Shown here piece by piece: positions 1 to 29,000 of a stretch of 64,000 nt of DNA. The stretch's first letter is position 1, and every line of letters begins with the position of its first letter. This stretch comes from Heliocidaris tuberculata. Lineage: Eukaryota > Echinodermata > Echinoidea > Camarodonta > Echinometridae. The notes below the pieces were generated by a model that saw only the letters and a program-made list of their open reading frames with translations, was not told the DNA's origin and made no database searches. A program made the position numbers and the translations under genes. The stretch lies in NCBI GenBank assembly GCA_025618425.1, contig CM046835.1, forward strand, positions 16,204,672-16,268,671, in the 5' to 3' direction.

Positions 1-57
1 GATTTTAGAGTCACTCGGTGAATTTAACAATTCAAAACTCTTTTTTTCTCTTGTTAG

Positions 58-17015
<16,958 letters not shown>

Positions 17016-18604
17016 GAAGAAAGGTCCACCTGTCAATACTTTTTTTCTGCTACACCCTCTTTATTCATTGGGTTTTATAATGCCTGCGACACTAACGCTT
17101 CTCATTGACTTGCTAGTAGCTATTAAAATTGGTAGCTCCATGTTGAAGAAGGTTCACCCGTCAAAAGTCTCGAGTTACCAACCTTCTATGATGATTGTGC
17201 ATTAATCAATTACATTTTAGACAGAGCTAGTTCACTGTTTTTTATTATATATATATATATATATCAGTGTGCAAAAAGAACACTTCACATTTCTACCATT
17301 TATGGAACCACATTGAACATCGCTATTCAAGGTAGTGCAAATGTCATACAAGGCACACAATTTCTTTTCGTTAGACCAGAATCTTCAGTTGGTACGTCAG
17401 TCATTAGGCCAAGGACTGAACTAAGCCAGACATTGTTTTACTATTTGATTATTACGTTAAACCTTTTCTTTTTATTAGATTTTTTAAAACGTGTTTTGAA
17501 TGTAGCTGGCTTATAGAAAGTGATGTATAAAATGTAAATATGTGAAATTGTAAAAAGACATGTAAATATCATGTGAATAGAAATATTAAGAAGTGGCTAA
17601 AGCTGTTTATTTGCTATGTGCCTTCCACCTTTAATAATTGTGAACAGCAGTTGTCGTAAAGCATGAACCAACTTGGCTGTTTGTTATCAAAAGCAGTGAG
17701 ATTGTATGAAATAATTCTCTGCTTTTTCTCCCATTTCATTCTATACCAAAACACATACAAATCTGTTATTCAGAAATGCAAGCTATTTTCATTATGATTG
17801 AAACATGTGTACATTATACATGTAGTGAATTATTTGTGGTGTTTTACCAAGGTTTAGCGTAAAAAAAAAACCTACAGCTTTGATAAAGGTTCTCATGGTA
17901 AACTTGTATCTCCAAGCATTGTTCATAACAAGACATAATGCATGTGCAGTGTTGCATATTTTCAATGTATTCATGATATACTCTTCGCTATCGTGAAATT
18001 AGAAGTGAAGCCTCTTTTATGACTCGTATAAGATTAACAAGCTTTGCGCAAATTGGATACGAAAAGTCGTGTTAAATTGCTCCAGAATCTTCATGTAGCG
18101 TTGTGGTATTAATCTTAAATCTTGCATATGTTACTCAAGTTTCAGTATTAGGTGTTCCTTGGTCTCTCATTGCATCAATGAGGGGATCAAATGCAAGTCA
18201 CTATCAAATGAGTATCTCTTTTTAAATGCTTCTTTGTAAGACATACAGCAGAGATTTTTCCTTGTTTGTGTTGGCTAACACTCTGAAAGTTATTTCGGCT
18301 GTCCTTGTTCATGATTAGGTAAGGCTATGAAATTTATGATTGATCGATCATATAATTTGTTTTGGTGTACATCATTTTGTGGCAAGGTGCTAGTTCACTT
18401 GTTATTGGTTAATTCATGATTATTCTTATCTGTATATTTGCAAAAGACTGACTAATCAGTAATCACAAACAGTGACCCAGTCTTCATGTGAAGGTGTTAA
18501 CAGATGGAATGTGCTAAGTTAAGACACTAACAAGTATATGTAATGCCAGTACTGCCCCCTTGTTTTATCTTATCTTGTTAAAGTGTTAATTTTTTGTAAA
18601 TAAA
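17016..18604 (+). other. Probable 3' UTR of the PHF20-like gene
   Basis: AT-rich, no open frame with gene-like features. Contains a (TA)n stretch at about 17248-17263. The nearest good polyadenylation signal is at 18599. Confidence 0.5.
18599..18604 (+). terminator. Polyadenylation signal AATAAA
   Basis: AATAAA in the + orientation about 1.58 kb after the PHF20-like stop codon. Plausible as the mRNA 3' end; other sites cannot be excluded. Confidence 0.45.
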
Positions 18605-21600
18605 GGATGTCCAAGAGAAGTATATAGTTTCAAGCTAATCTAGAGTTCTAGTAATGAAACTGCATTTTAAGAGAAACTGGCGTAAATTGGTTTTAAATGT
18701 TTATCAAGTAGTAAATGGGTTGTTTGGACCTGAAAATTATCAACAGTCTAATGAAAAGATGCTTGAAATCACAAAGGCCGAGAAGCACAACTTGTATAAG
18801 ACTGCTAGTTATGCCTGTTGGTCGGGACTGTGAGCTCCTTTTCCTTTTTTTTTTTCCTTTGGTCTTTTACTCGGCTATTACATAGTTCCTACCAAAATTA
18901 TTTGGCAGGTATCTATTTTTAGTTTGTTTTTCAAATAACTTGTAGTGTAATTATGTTTGATTCTGTGAAAGGTTATTCTCTTTCACTACTGGAACTCTAG
19001 ATTACAGCTGAGATTCAAGCTGGAATAAGCATAATGAACAACTTGTTTAAGGGGTATCATTTCCTTACAATTTGATTCAGTTTTGAAAGAACCTACATGT
19101 GATTAAATCATTGAAAATGCCTTTGATGTGAACAGCTTTATCATCATTGTCTTGCATAGTTCTATTGGCTTTTGCTATTTTTTAAAAAAATGTATGAAAA
19201 CTCATGAAAGTTGCACTTGTTTTTTCTTTTGTGATACTTGTGTTCATGTTGTGTTTGGATTTTTGAGACAGAGTTTGGTTTTGGGGGGAATTTTTTCTTC
19301 TTCCAAGGTTGTGAAAGTTGAATGAGCTGATTGACAAACTCCTGTGCCTCGTGGATATAATCTTGGGAGCTCTGCTCGGAATAGTCGATTTTCTACAAGA
19401 TATGGAGAAATTTGTATTTGCATACATCTGGAGACAAGTTTATGGAAAATGCATATGGGAGTAGCTTCTACTTTAGAAGACAAACCAGTGTTCAAGAAGT
19501 CTTAATGGTCAAAAGAATTTTTGCAATATTTCTTTTTTGGAATAGTTTAGAGAGTCTGGAAGACGGTTTCTGAGCCAAATATTGGAAATGTTCTTTCCAT
19601 AAGGATATTCTGGTATCTTGTTGCAACTCTTCCCATATCCATCCCACTTTTCTCTGTATCTTTCTTTCTCTCTCTCTCTCCTGGTATTTGTATGTTTGTC
19701 TGTGATTCTCTTTAAATATATTTATATGTTCGTCTCTTTTCCTCCCAATATCTCTCTGTGTCCATTTCTATATTCTGCCAAAAATTATCCATCCTTCTAA
19801 ATCTGTATGTGAACCTCTATAATATCTTTGTTTTCATCTCCTCTCTCTCTCTCTCTATCCCTCTCTCACTCTCTCTTCAGCTCTCATTTAACACATAGAA
19901 ATACAGCAATACATATTGATACAGTGATACTATGAATATAATTAAATAGATATCTTTTAATAGAGTACTATAATGCATTGATATTGCTCATATTATTTTT
20001 GTTAAAAATCATACATTGTAAAACTCTTGTGCAAGGATTGTGCAAGGATTGGTCGAGCACTTTTCAGATCAAGATCAATATTTTTTACTATTTTCCCTCT
20101 GACTGCCCCTTGTTCCCTGAAATCATTTGATGTGTACGGCGAGCAGCCAGTCAGCTCCCCGTCTTGTGATATGGGACAGGGCAGACACAAATCAAATACA
20201 TGGAGCCAGAGTGACTGAAAATAATTTTGAATTCAGAGATGTAGGTCATTCAATCAGCTGTTTCTCTCACATAATTGAGCAAGCTATTAATTCCGCATTG
20301 CTGGCGCGCACTTTATAAGTTAGAGTGCTAACATTCATTAGATCTTGATCTAAATGTTAGACCTTGATCTATTCAGTTTTTAAAGAGGGATATAAAACAA
20401 ATATACATGGCCTTTTTATGAAAATCTAGTTGAATCTATGGGGTCAGTCTCAGCAACTACAGTCAATCGTCTATTTCCCTGCAGTCGCTTCAACCAACAG
20501 CATACATTTAACTAGATTTTCCTCTGGCCCTGTATATTTGTGTACTATTCAATGATCACAAAACTTCACTAAAAAAAGTACATGTAGTTCCACAAACAAA
20601 TTACGTCCATAGGAACACCACTGACCAGAGTAGGCCTACCTGTGGACATTAAAAAGAGAAATATGATATTAGATCATGCATTTCAAGAAGTCCTGGAAAA
20701 AGCTGATTTGGCAAATAAGCAATTTCTTGACTATCACAGTTCTTGTATTTTATGTGCAAGTCGATGTGACGTTCATCTTGAGTGAATTACTGTGCTAATG
20801 CAACCTTCACGACTAAAGGAAACTTACATTATTTTACATGCCCCCCTATGTGCTATGTGACTTAATGATTTTGTGCAGAATCACAAAAAATAGTAAATAC
20901 ACATGCATAGTATAGAAAAATATGAAGTTCATTACAAAGTGTAAAAATAAGAAAAATATGAAGTCCTTTAAAAATGTGTAAAAATGTGAAGCACTTTACA
21001 GTACAAAAAGTTGCTGATTCATGATGCAGAATTATTAATTTTAGTAAACATTATTGTGAGAGATTGAAGTAGTTCCTTTGATTCTACAAGAAGTACTTTG
21101 TTAAAGGCTTTTGCACATGAAACGTAAACACAAAGACATGCCATTTATCTTTTTTTTCTTAAATTGTCAATCAGATACAGACATCATTCACTTATTTAAA
21201 AGAAAAAAAAATATCCTTGATAGCTCACAGAAAATGTTTGAACTCACACACAATGGTAATGTGAAAATATTACGAATTTACAATATAAAAATTATGGAAT
21301 ACTGAAATATTAATATGAAAGTTGCAAGTCTTATTAACATCAGTATACAAGTTATTTTGCAAATATGGATCTGATTGGAATGAATTTTACTGTTTACATC
21401 CTATAAATATGAGAAGTGGAGCACACAATTCTTTTTGGCTGAACTTGTACCCCACCCCCAAAAAATAAATAAAAAATAAAAAATTTAAAGATAAAAGAAG
21501 TATTTGAAAAAAACATGAAATAGATAAGCAAGTTACGACAAGAATGAGTAAGACGGCCTACTATGTACTAAGTACTTTAAACATATTGCATCAAAAAAAA

Positions 21601-21756
21601 TTTTTTTTTTCAAATGTGTCCACAGTAAGACAAAGGATCATGCATAGAAGAGGTAATCTGTAAATTTCTATTGTAATGATGGTCCGTAAAGATGAATTGC
21701 TCAAATAAAGCATACATGCATGATGATCAGAATACAAGAAAAAAGATTTTTTCTAA
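18605..21756. other. Intergenic, no gene recognised
   Basis: AT-rich DNA with short CT runs (about 19668-19680 and 19842-19878) and a perfect A/T palindrome at about 21592-21610. Reading frames here are short and lack splice or domain support. Confidence 0.55.
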
Positions 21757-23031
21757 AGCCCCGTCTTAACAGACCTTTCAGGAACTGAGTTGTCCGGGCA
21801 ATGTCCGGACAATTTTTCGTTACCCTGCCTGTTAAAGTGACCAGCAAATGAGCGGACATGTGTGTTTGCATCGGAAAATTTGACAATTTGTGTGACGTGA
21901 CCGTGGGCGTGTCTTCAACCACGGTACATACCAATCAGCGATGAGGAATAGCTGAACTCTATCTGACCTCCAGCTCTACATACATCCCGGTGTATGTTGA
22001 TTGCACGCTGTGTGTTGGTCAGTGGTAGTGCCATAGTGCGTACTGCTTGTAATACACACACACTGACCTTATGTCAGAGGTGTCACTCAGAAATGTCAGC
22101 AGCCAAAGTGCAAATCCTTTCCAGCCATTGGGTATAACTGAAAATAACGTGATACACACTTCAAACGGTTTATTATGATAAGACAACCTGCAAAAAGCCT
22201 ATAGGGGTTAGAATGGGGTGGGGAGTGCCGTTTTTGCTCACAGTTCTAGCGACCAGCCGTTTTTTAATCAGTTCAGTAGCTGTACTATACATGCGTAGGC
22301 TTGTATCATGATCCTGAGACTTGTACAGTCTATGAATGTGGTATAGGGGGAAGGTCGCTTAACCCTCGGCAGTTCGGTCAACTTCGTACGATCTAATTTT
22401 ATGGCCTTCAGTCAGATGCAAACACACATGGGATCCCAATTGCTAGTCCCTTTAAGACGCTCCACGCGGGGTGTTGTCCGGACATTGTCGCAACAACTTT
22501 TCCATAAATTCTACCCTAGCCCGCCTAGGGTAACTTTCCGTAATTACCGCGACATTATCACAACAACGTCTGGACAACCCTCCTGTTAAGACGCTCTCGA
22601 GGTAATTTTCTCCCCGAACACCAGAAGCTGATAATACGCATGCGCAATAGACCAGACAGAAAATGACAGAACATGTACATGAATCAAAATACAGTCTTGT
22701 TTACAAATTACGTTGCATGTTTGAAATTAAATATTCAAAATCATGAAATACATGGTAAATTTTCAAACTTAACCATTGTGGATACATGATTTCTGTACAG
22801 GCACTACAGATCGCATTTCCCGCGTTTGGCTTGAATCTCGCGCGTAACCAGCAAGTCGGGTATACGTTGCTATGGAAACCTGCCAGGGGAAGGTTTTCAG
22901 CGCGTGTCTGTTAAGACGGTGCTTGGGGCTCTCACCCATATTTTTATTGCCTAATTGAGGAATGTTACCCTGGGTTTATTGTCAGGACATTGTCGCGACA
23001 TTGTCCGGACAAGGTCTGTTAAAACAGGGCT
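21757..23031. mobile_element. PIF/Harbinger-like fold-back element
   Basis: Ends read AGCCCCGTCTTAACAGACC on the left and GGTCTGTTAAAACAGGGCT on the right (inverted, two mismatches). TAA stands directly outside both ends. A 3-bp TAA/TTA duplication is typical of PIF/Harbinger. Internal sub-palindromes include TGTGTGTTTGCATC (about 21860) against GATGCAAACACACA (about 22416), and repeated TTGTCCGGACA motifs. No transposase frame. Confidence 0.65.
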
Positions 23032-23492
23032 TAAGATAACATACAAAATCTTCCTGATTGCAGTCCAGCTGTCATCTGCTTAACTTACGATAACCCACAA
23101 TGTAGTAATTCATATTCAGTTCAGGACAATGTTAGCCATTGTACATGAAAGTCTCTATTTCACCATCAATAGGGAGTTTCTTCCATTCTGCAGGCTTATG
23201 ATATCTCAAAATCTTGATTTCAAAGCGAAGTTCCATTCCTGGAAAAGATTTCATGCAGAAGATCTGGAAAGCTCACTTAAATTCCAAAGAAGATTATAGA
23301 TTCAATGAAATAAAAAGAAATCATGACTGTAAAATAGTTATATATTCTTTTCAAAATAAAAAAATGCTGCAAAAGAGCAATATATACTATCTTTCGATGG
23401 GTCATCAAAAGAAATATGCAAGCCCGTTAAAAGCTGGATCACAGGGATTCGACAATCATAATCTTTCAGAACTCCATGAAATTAATCAGATC

Positions 23493-24070
23493 TTAAAGGA
23501 GAATGAAACCCTGGAGAAAAATCAATTTTAATGAAAAGAGAGGATAGAGAGAAGCAATTTGAAAAAAAGTTCCATTAAAATCGGTTACAAAATGAGAAAG
23601 TTATGAAAGTTTGAAAAGTCTCAATTTACTTTCTATGGCGATCCTCAAATTGGCAATGTTGCTTCAAAGTGACAGGTTTAGTAGTACAACTCTCCATGTT
23701 TTGTACACAAAATTTCATATTTTCTCCATTACCTCTCAAGGTGCAGCTTGTCTCCTTCTTAGATCAAGATATACCATCGTGAAATGTATTTGACACAACA
23801 TATGTTGAGTTCACAAAAAGACAAGCAGCATCTTTAGAGATAATGGAGAAAATATGAAATTTTGTGTACAAAACATATTGAGAGTTGTACTACTAAACCT
23901 GCCATTTTGAAGCAACACTGCCAATTTGAGGATCACCATAGATAGTAAATTGAGACTTTTCAAACTTTCATAACTTTTTCATTTCATAAAGGAACTTTTT
24001 TTAAATTGCTTCTCTCTATCCTCTCTCTTCATTAAAATGGATATTTCCCCAGGGTTTCATTCTCCTTTAA
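23493..24070. mobile_element. TTAA-ended fold-back element, copy 1
   Basis: Begins TTAAAGGAGAATGAAACCC and ends with its inverse GGGTTTCATTCTCCTTTAA. The two halves are near-complementary over about 285 bp, so it can form one long hairpin. TTAA at both ends suggests piggyBac-type TTAA targeting. A close copy lies at 38264-38850. Confidence 0.75.
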
Positions 24071-24340
24071 GTATGGCCATTATATTGTCATACTTTGACA
24101 AACATTATCAAGATTCATCTGAAAAATGTTGGATCTAGTAGCGAAATAATACTACTACTACTAATAATAGTGGCTACTTGTATAGCGAAATGCATACACA
24201 CTGAAAATTGTGGACAATTAGCATACATGTATGTTGTAGAGTGATTCAAGGAGAGTTTAAATTCTCAGCGAAGAAAGAATTGTTTGAAAAAGTCTATTTT
24301 CAACAACAAAAAGGTGATTTTCATGCAGCTTTTCTCTTGC

Positions 24341-24346
24341 TTTATT
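24341..24346 (-). terminator. Candidate polyadenylation signal of the SLC17-like gene
   Basis: TTTATT on the + strand is AATAAA on the gene's strand, about 340 bp past the stop codon. Other AT-rich candidates exist. Confidence 0.4.
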
Positions 24347-24685
24347 TTTGTTAAACTATGGCAGTGCACATGCAAGTATCTCATCAATTAAAAGAGAAGG
24401 TTGAGTTCTGGGAAAGGTGAAAAATAATTTGTGAGCTTTCTCATTCCATTTATGTTAGTTTGGAAGAGCATCATAGTGCAGTCCCATATACCCATTTCTG
24501 TGTGTAGTGCATTTGTTTTTCCATGAGACTTGGTCAATTTCTTATCATTTTGATTATTCCTAAACATCACAGTATACACCAATTCTTATGTAGACATGAT
24601 CAACATTTCCCAATTGCTTTGGGACAGCTTCTTCCACAATGTAATCGCATGACTGGAACTCAACTTTATCTTTAAGTATCCCCTA

Positions 24686-24937
24686 TTAAGACATTACAAC
24701 ACCGCTTTGGCCAGTGTGAGATAAACCACCATTAATACTATTACTGGTATCATACTGGCAATATGGCAGGCCATCTGTGTCCTTCTTGTCTCCAGGATGC
24801 TGGCAGGTCTTTACCTGGAGTTCTGGGTTGGCCCATGGCTGAAGCTCTCCCGTCCCCATAAACAAGTATGTGACAGCCCCAAACATGTAGACACCAAAAC
24901 ATACCCAGAATGCTATCTGCCACTGTGTGATGTCGTA
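24686..24937 (-). CDS. SLC17A5: SLC17-like exon 10, last helix and C-terminus
   Basis: Acceptor CCCCAG (read on the minus strand). Encodes [20 protein letters not shown], the last membrane helix, and the [12 protein letters not shown] motif common to the family. A polar 50-residue cytosolic tail ends at the stop 24686-24688. Confidence 0.92.
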   Translation of the reverse strand, partial: YDITQWQIAFWVCFGVYMFGAVTYLFMGTGELQPWANPELQVKTCQHPGDKKDTDGLPYCQYDTSNSINGGLSHTGQSGVVMS

Positions 24938-26011
24938 CTGGGGAGATAAAGAATAAGGCGGTGAAATGAATGCAGGAGCTTTCTTGGTTTCAAGGGAAAT
25001 CTAGATGCAATTCAGAACATCATGAACGTGAATTCATTCTACGTCTATAGCATCCCAGGCAAAATGAATAGAGAAGAACAAAATCATTTCTGAAATATTG
25101 AAACCTTAATTTTTCTGGTTGTATACAACCATTACTCATCATAAAATTATATAATTCAAGAAAACACATACTTCCACATGGTATTTTTAAACTACATACC
25201 TTTGTGATTCTTCTTTTCTTTCATAAATTACTCCATTTAATGATATAACCGTTGGATAACTATTCAAAATGAGGTGTGGAGCCCTGCATACAACACAACC
25301 TGCCATCTAATGGGGAATTCAACCAAAATGCCAGTTACCTGGTTCGTGACGTAGAGCCCAACCATAGAGGGCCCCAGAATACCTGGGATGGTTCCAATAG
25401 TATTGGTAATCCCCATCAGGAGTCCTCCATATGCTGGTGCAATGTCCAGATGATTGACGTTAAAGCCAGACATGGCAAGCCCTCCTGTTCCCACGGCCAG
25501 GGTTAGGAATGCTACAGCCATGATGTGATTGCATCCGATGTACCCAGTAATTGCTAGGAATACAGCCGGCAGAACAAGACCTGCAAAAACAAGTTAAGAT
25601 CATCTTTATGTCACAATGGATTTCAATAAGAAGTAAAATGCAGAAAAAAAGCTGGACACTCCAAGCCCATGGCTAGAGTTAAGAATTTTTCGGCCATGAT
25701 GTGATTGCATCTGATATCCCGTTACCACTAGGAATACAGCGGGTAGAACAAAACTTGCAAACAACAACAAACATATTTATTTCAAGATGGGCTCAATAAC
25801 AGATAAAATGTAGAAAATGGCATACAATGAATATTACTGAATGATTACTTAACTAATGAGGATACCGATTAATGTGTATTATACTTGTTTATGCTTATGT
25901 ATTTATATATATTGATTATTGTTGATGTTATTTGTTTTATTGTTACCAAACAGGGCCTCATGGAAGACCACCAAATTGGTGATATGAGCCACCCTGTATA
26001 AATATCAGAAA

Positions 26012-26074
<63 letters not shown>

Positions 26075-29000
26075 ATACATACCTCTGCCAACAGTAAGCA
26101 CTTATAAACAGATAATATCAGCATTAGTTTGGTCAACGAAATGAGCGTCAAATCAAAACATCACATGACAGGTATTACAATTGCTGCCTACATCTTCAGC
26201 ATGGTTACTCTTCAAAAGCTTGCCTGACAAAGCAACAATCAATGTATGCAATCTGCATTCTGACTACTGGACTACAATATTTTCTGTGTAAATACAACAG
26301 TTCATCACCGTTCATTTGAGAGAGAGATGTATTCATACATTTCAGTGAATTTGTGGGTTCATTTGAGTAGCTCTGTGTCTACTGAGAAAGAATTTCATGG
26401 AGAAAACTATTTATCACAAAGTATGTCCCATACACCCCTCTTACCTAGAGTGTTGAATAATTTCCTTGTGTTGGTGGTTGAAAGTATGTAACGCTCCCTT
26501 AGGAAGTCAGCTACCTGACCGCCAACGTTGATTGTGATCCACATGACTAGATAAGGCACTGCTGACAGAAATCCACTCTGCAAAGAAAAACAAATGTATC
26601 ATAAAAATATGAATTCCAATGTAACAATGAAGATAATCATTTTAAAAAGTAACTTAAAGTCCCAATATTCTGTGAGATACAAGCTTGAAGCTAAGCATGT
26701 GCCAGATAATGCCTTGGTGCATGTATTGCAAAATCAAAATTAGTGTGTATCAAATGAACATGATTACCAGTTTAATATTACCCAATTCAAATGGACATTA
26801 CTATTGGCAACAATGAATCAGCATGCCCACATAAAAATCATAACTAAACTTTCTTCTGGATTTCCCTCCCCCACCCCCACCCCCCAAAAAAACCCCAAAA
26901 CAAACAAAACAACAACAACCAACATCAATCTATTCTCATAAATTGTAATCAAATTACACAGCTCAAATGTAACATACTATCCATTTTAAAATGACAATTT
27001 TTTCTCAAGACTTACTTGTGATATATCGAAGCCCAGTCCAAATTTGAGGTAAGAAGGCAAGTTGGTGAGGAGCGTGTAGAAACCAAAATTGTTTGAAAAA
27101 TGAGACAAGCTGATCGCTAAGAGTCTCACTGATGTCAACATCTTGAACCAGGGAACTTTCAGCGTCTGTTTATGATTTAAAATAACAAAATGAAATAAGA
27201 TACAAACTACCCACTGAACCAAGTCTCCTGGTTCATTGATAGATTTAACTATCAATGTATTTTGTATTATTGTTAGAGGTGTCCTTGTCGAATGGTATGA
27301 ACACATAATTGACTGGAGTTGCAAAAATTATAGATGCAAGCCCTAGCATAATTCTAGCCCTCTGGCAAAACTACATTTGCTATTTCATACCAAGAAGAGA
27401 AAGGATGGCCTGGTAGAATGACGAAAGCCATAATGAATGAAACTGCCATATGCCCTCACAGTGAACATCCATGCTAATAATACTGCCCAGGGAGTGGAGA
27501 TGATGCACACATTGTGTCCATGCACGAATCATACAACCAGGGTAATTATCATTATTTATAATGACTCATCATCAATACTGTTACTAATTGATCATTTTGA
27601 TTATTATTGATGTAAATTCATGATCCATGCCTTTTGTTGTCATTCCAAATGCCTTGATAAAGATGGAACCTAATTTTACAACGCAAACAATCATAGAGGT
27701 TTACAATATTTACAGTTTTTACTGATTATTGTAAGACCTAATTTGTTAGAGTATTTGAATTTTGAAGAAGTTTTTACATGTTTTAAGTAGTCTTTACTTA
27801 TATCACATTTACATACTTTGTCAGGGAACCACATATTCATTAGCCATTTCAGCTATTTCGTGGTCTCCCATTACCATTAACATTTATAAATACCTCGCAA
27901 ATATGCATGCTATACGACTCCATCAATTGCTATTATGTTGCAGTTCTCTTCCTTCCTCTTTCCTCCTACTTCCCTATCCTTTTCTCTCCCTTTCTTTGCT
28001 TGTCCCTCTCTTCTTTTCTTCTATTTATATTTATACTGTACTTGTGTTCTCAAGCGTACTCGTTACAAGTGTAAGCTTACTGAGAATTGTGCCTTCTTCC
28101 TTGTATTTAAAGTTATTTGATTCTAAATTTGTTGCTTTATATTATATCGTACTATGTGAACAAATGTTAAATGTCCACAAAAACGATAGAAGAAAATAAA
28201 TATTAATTTGAATTGAATATGTTTCATATTTTGTTTCAGAAATGGTAATAAATTCATTCATTCATTCATATTGTAGCTCTTACATTGTATATATGTACAA
28301 TATCTAATGAAAATAAAAGTATACCTTATCTTTTGGCTTGATTGCTTTCTGAAGAAACTGCAGTTCTTCTTGTGAGATCCTAGGGTGTCTTTCTGGTGTT
28401 TCATGCACTAAGGCAGTCCATAAAATAAACCATACCACTCCACATACACCTGCAAACAAAATAATAAATACAGCATCAGTTTAAACACTAAAAATTTCAA
28501 TAAGTAAATTTTTTTTTACCCAAGATATTCAACCCTAACAATTCAAATACATCTTTCAAATTTTGAGACTGTCATGCCTGAATGACTACATTTATTGTCA
28601 GCTCCAATCAAAATATTTTTTTAAATAAGTAATTAATTTCTGATGTAGTTTTTAATTATCATCACACACATTATTAATATTAGTCCAAAATATATTCCGA
28701 TTACAAAACAGATTACTGTAAACTGTTCAAACCATTCTGCTTTTCCCCTCCAACCCTTTTGGTCCTGCATCCTCCCCAATCACATGAAAGACAGATGTCC
28801 AACTTTCCACTGCCCCATCCTTGCTTTGTTCTACCTTCTCACCATAGACAAACTTGGCCAGTCTTTATCAAAACCTGGCCAACCTTACTCCACTGCAGGC
28901 CCCCCCCCCCCCCCCCCCCCCCCGCAATCTTCTCATCATTTTCATTATATTGTAGACATCAGAGAGAAACAGTCAGTCTCTAGGATGGTCTGGACAACCC

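Noticed and set aside
23214..23531. 105-codon reading frame with a charged sequence
   Set aside because: It overlaps the start of the TTAA fold-back, has no recognisable domain and no relatives seen in the window.
27762..28199. 145-codon reading frame with hydrophobic segments
   Set aside because: Caused by a pyrimidine-rich stretch in an SLC17-like intron.
28900..28923. Poly-C runs (also 13489, 30709, 37697, 53040) as functional motifs
   Set aside because: Homopolymer lengths are unreliable and occur in many unrelated places.
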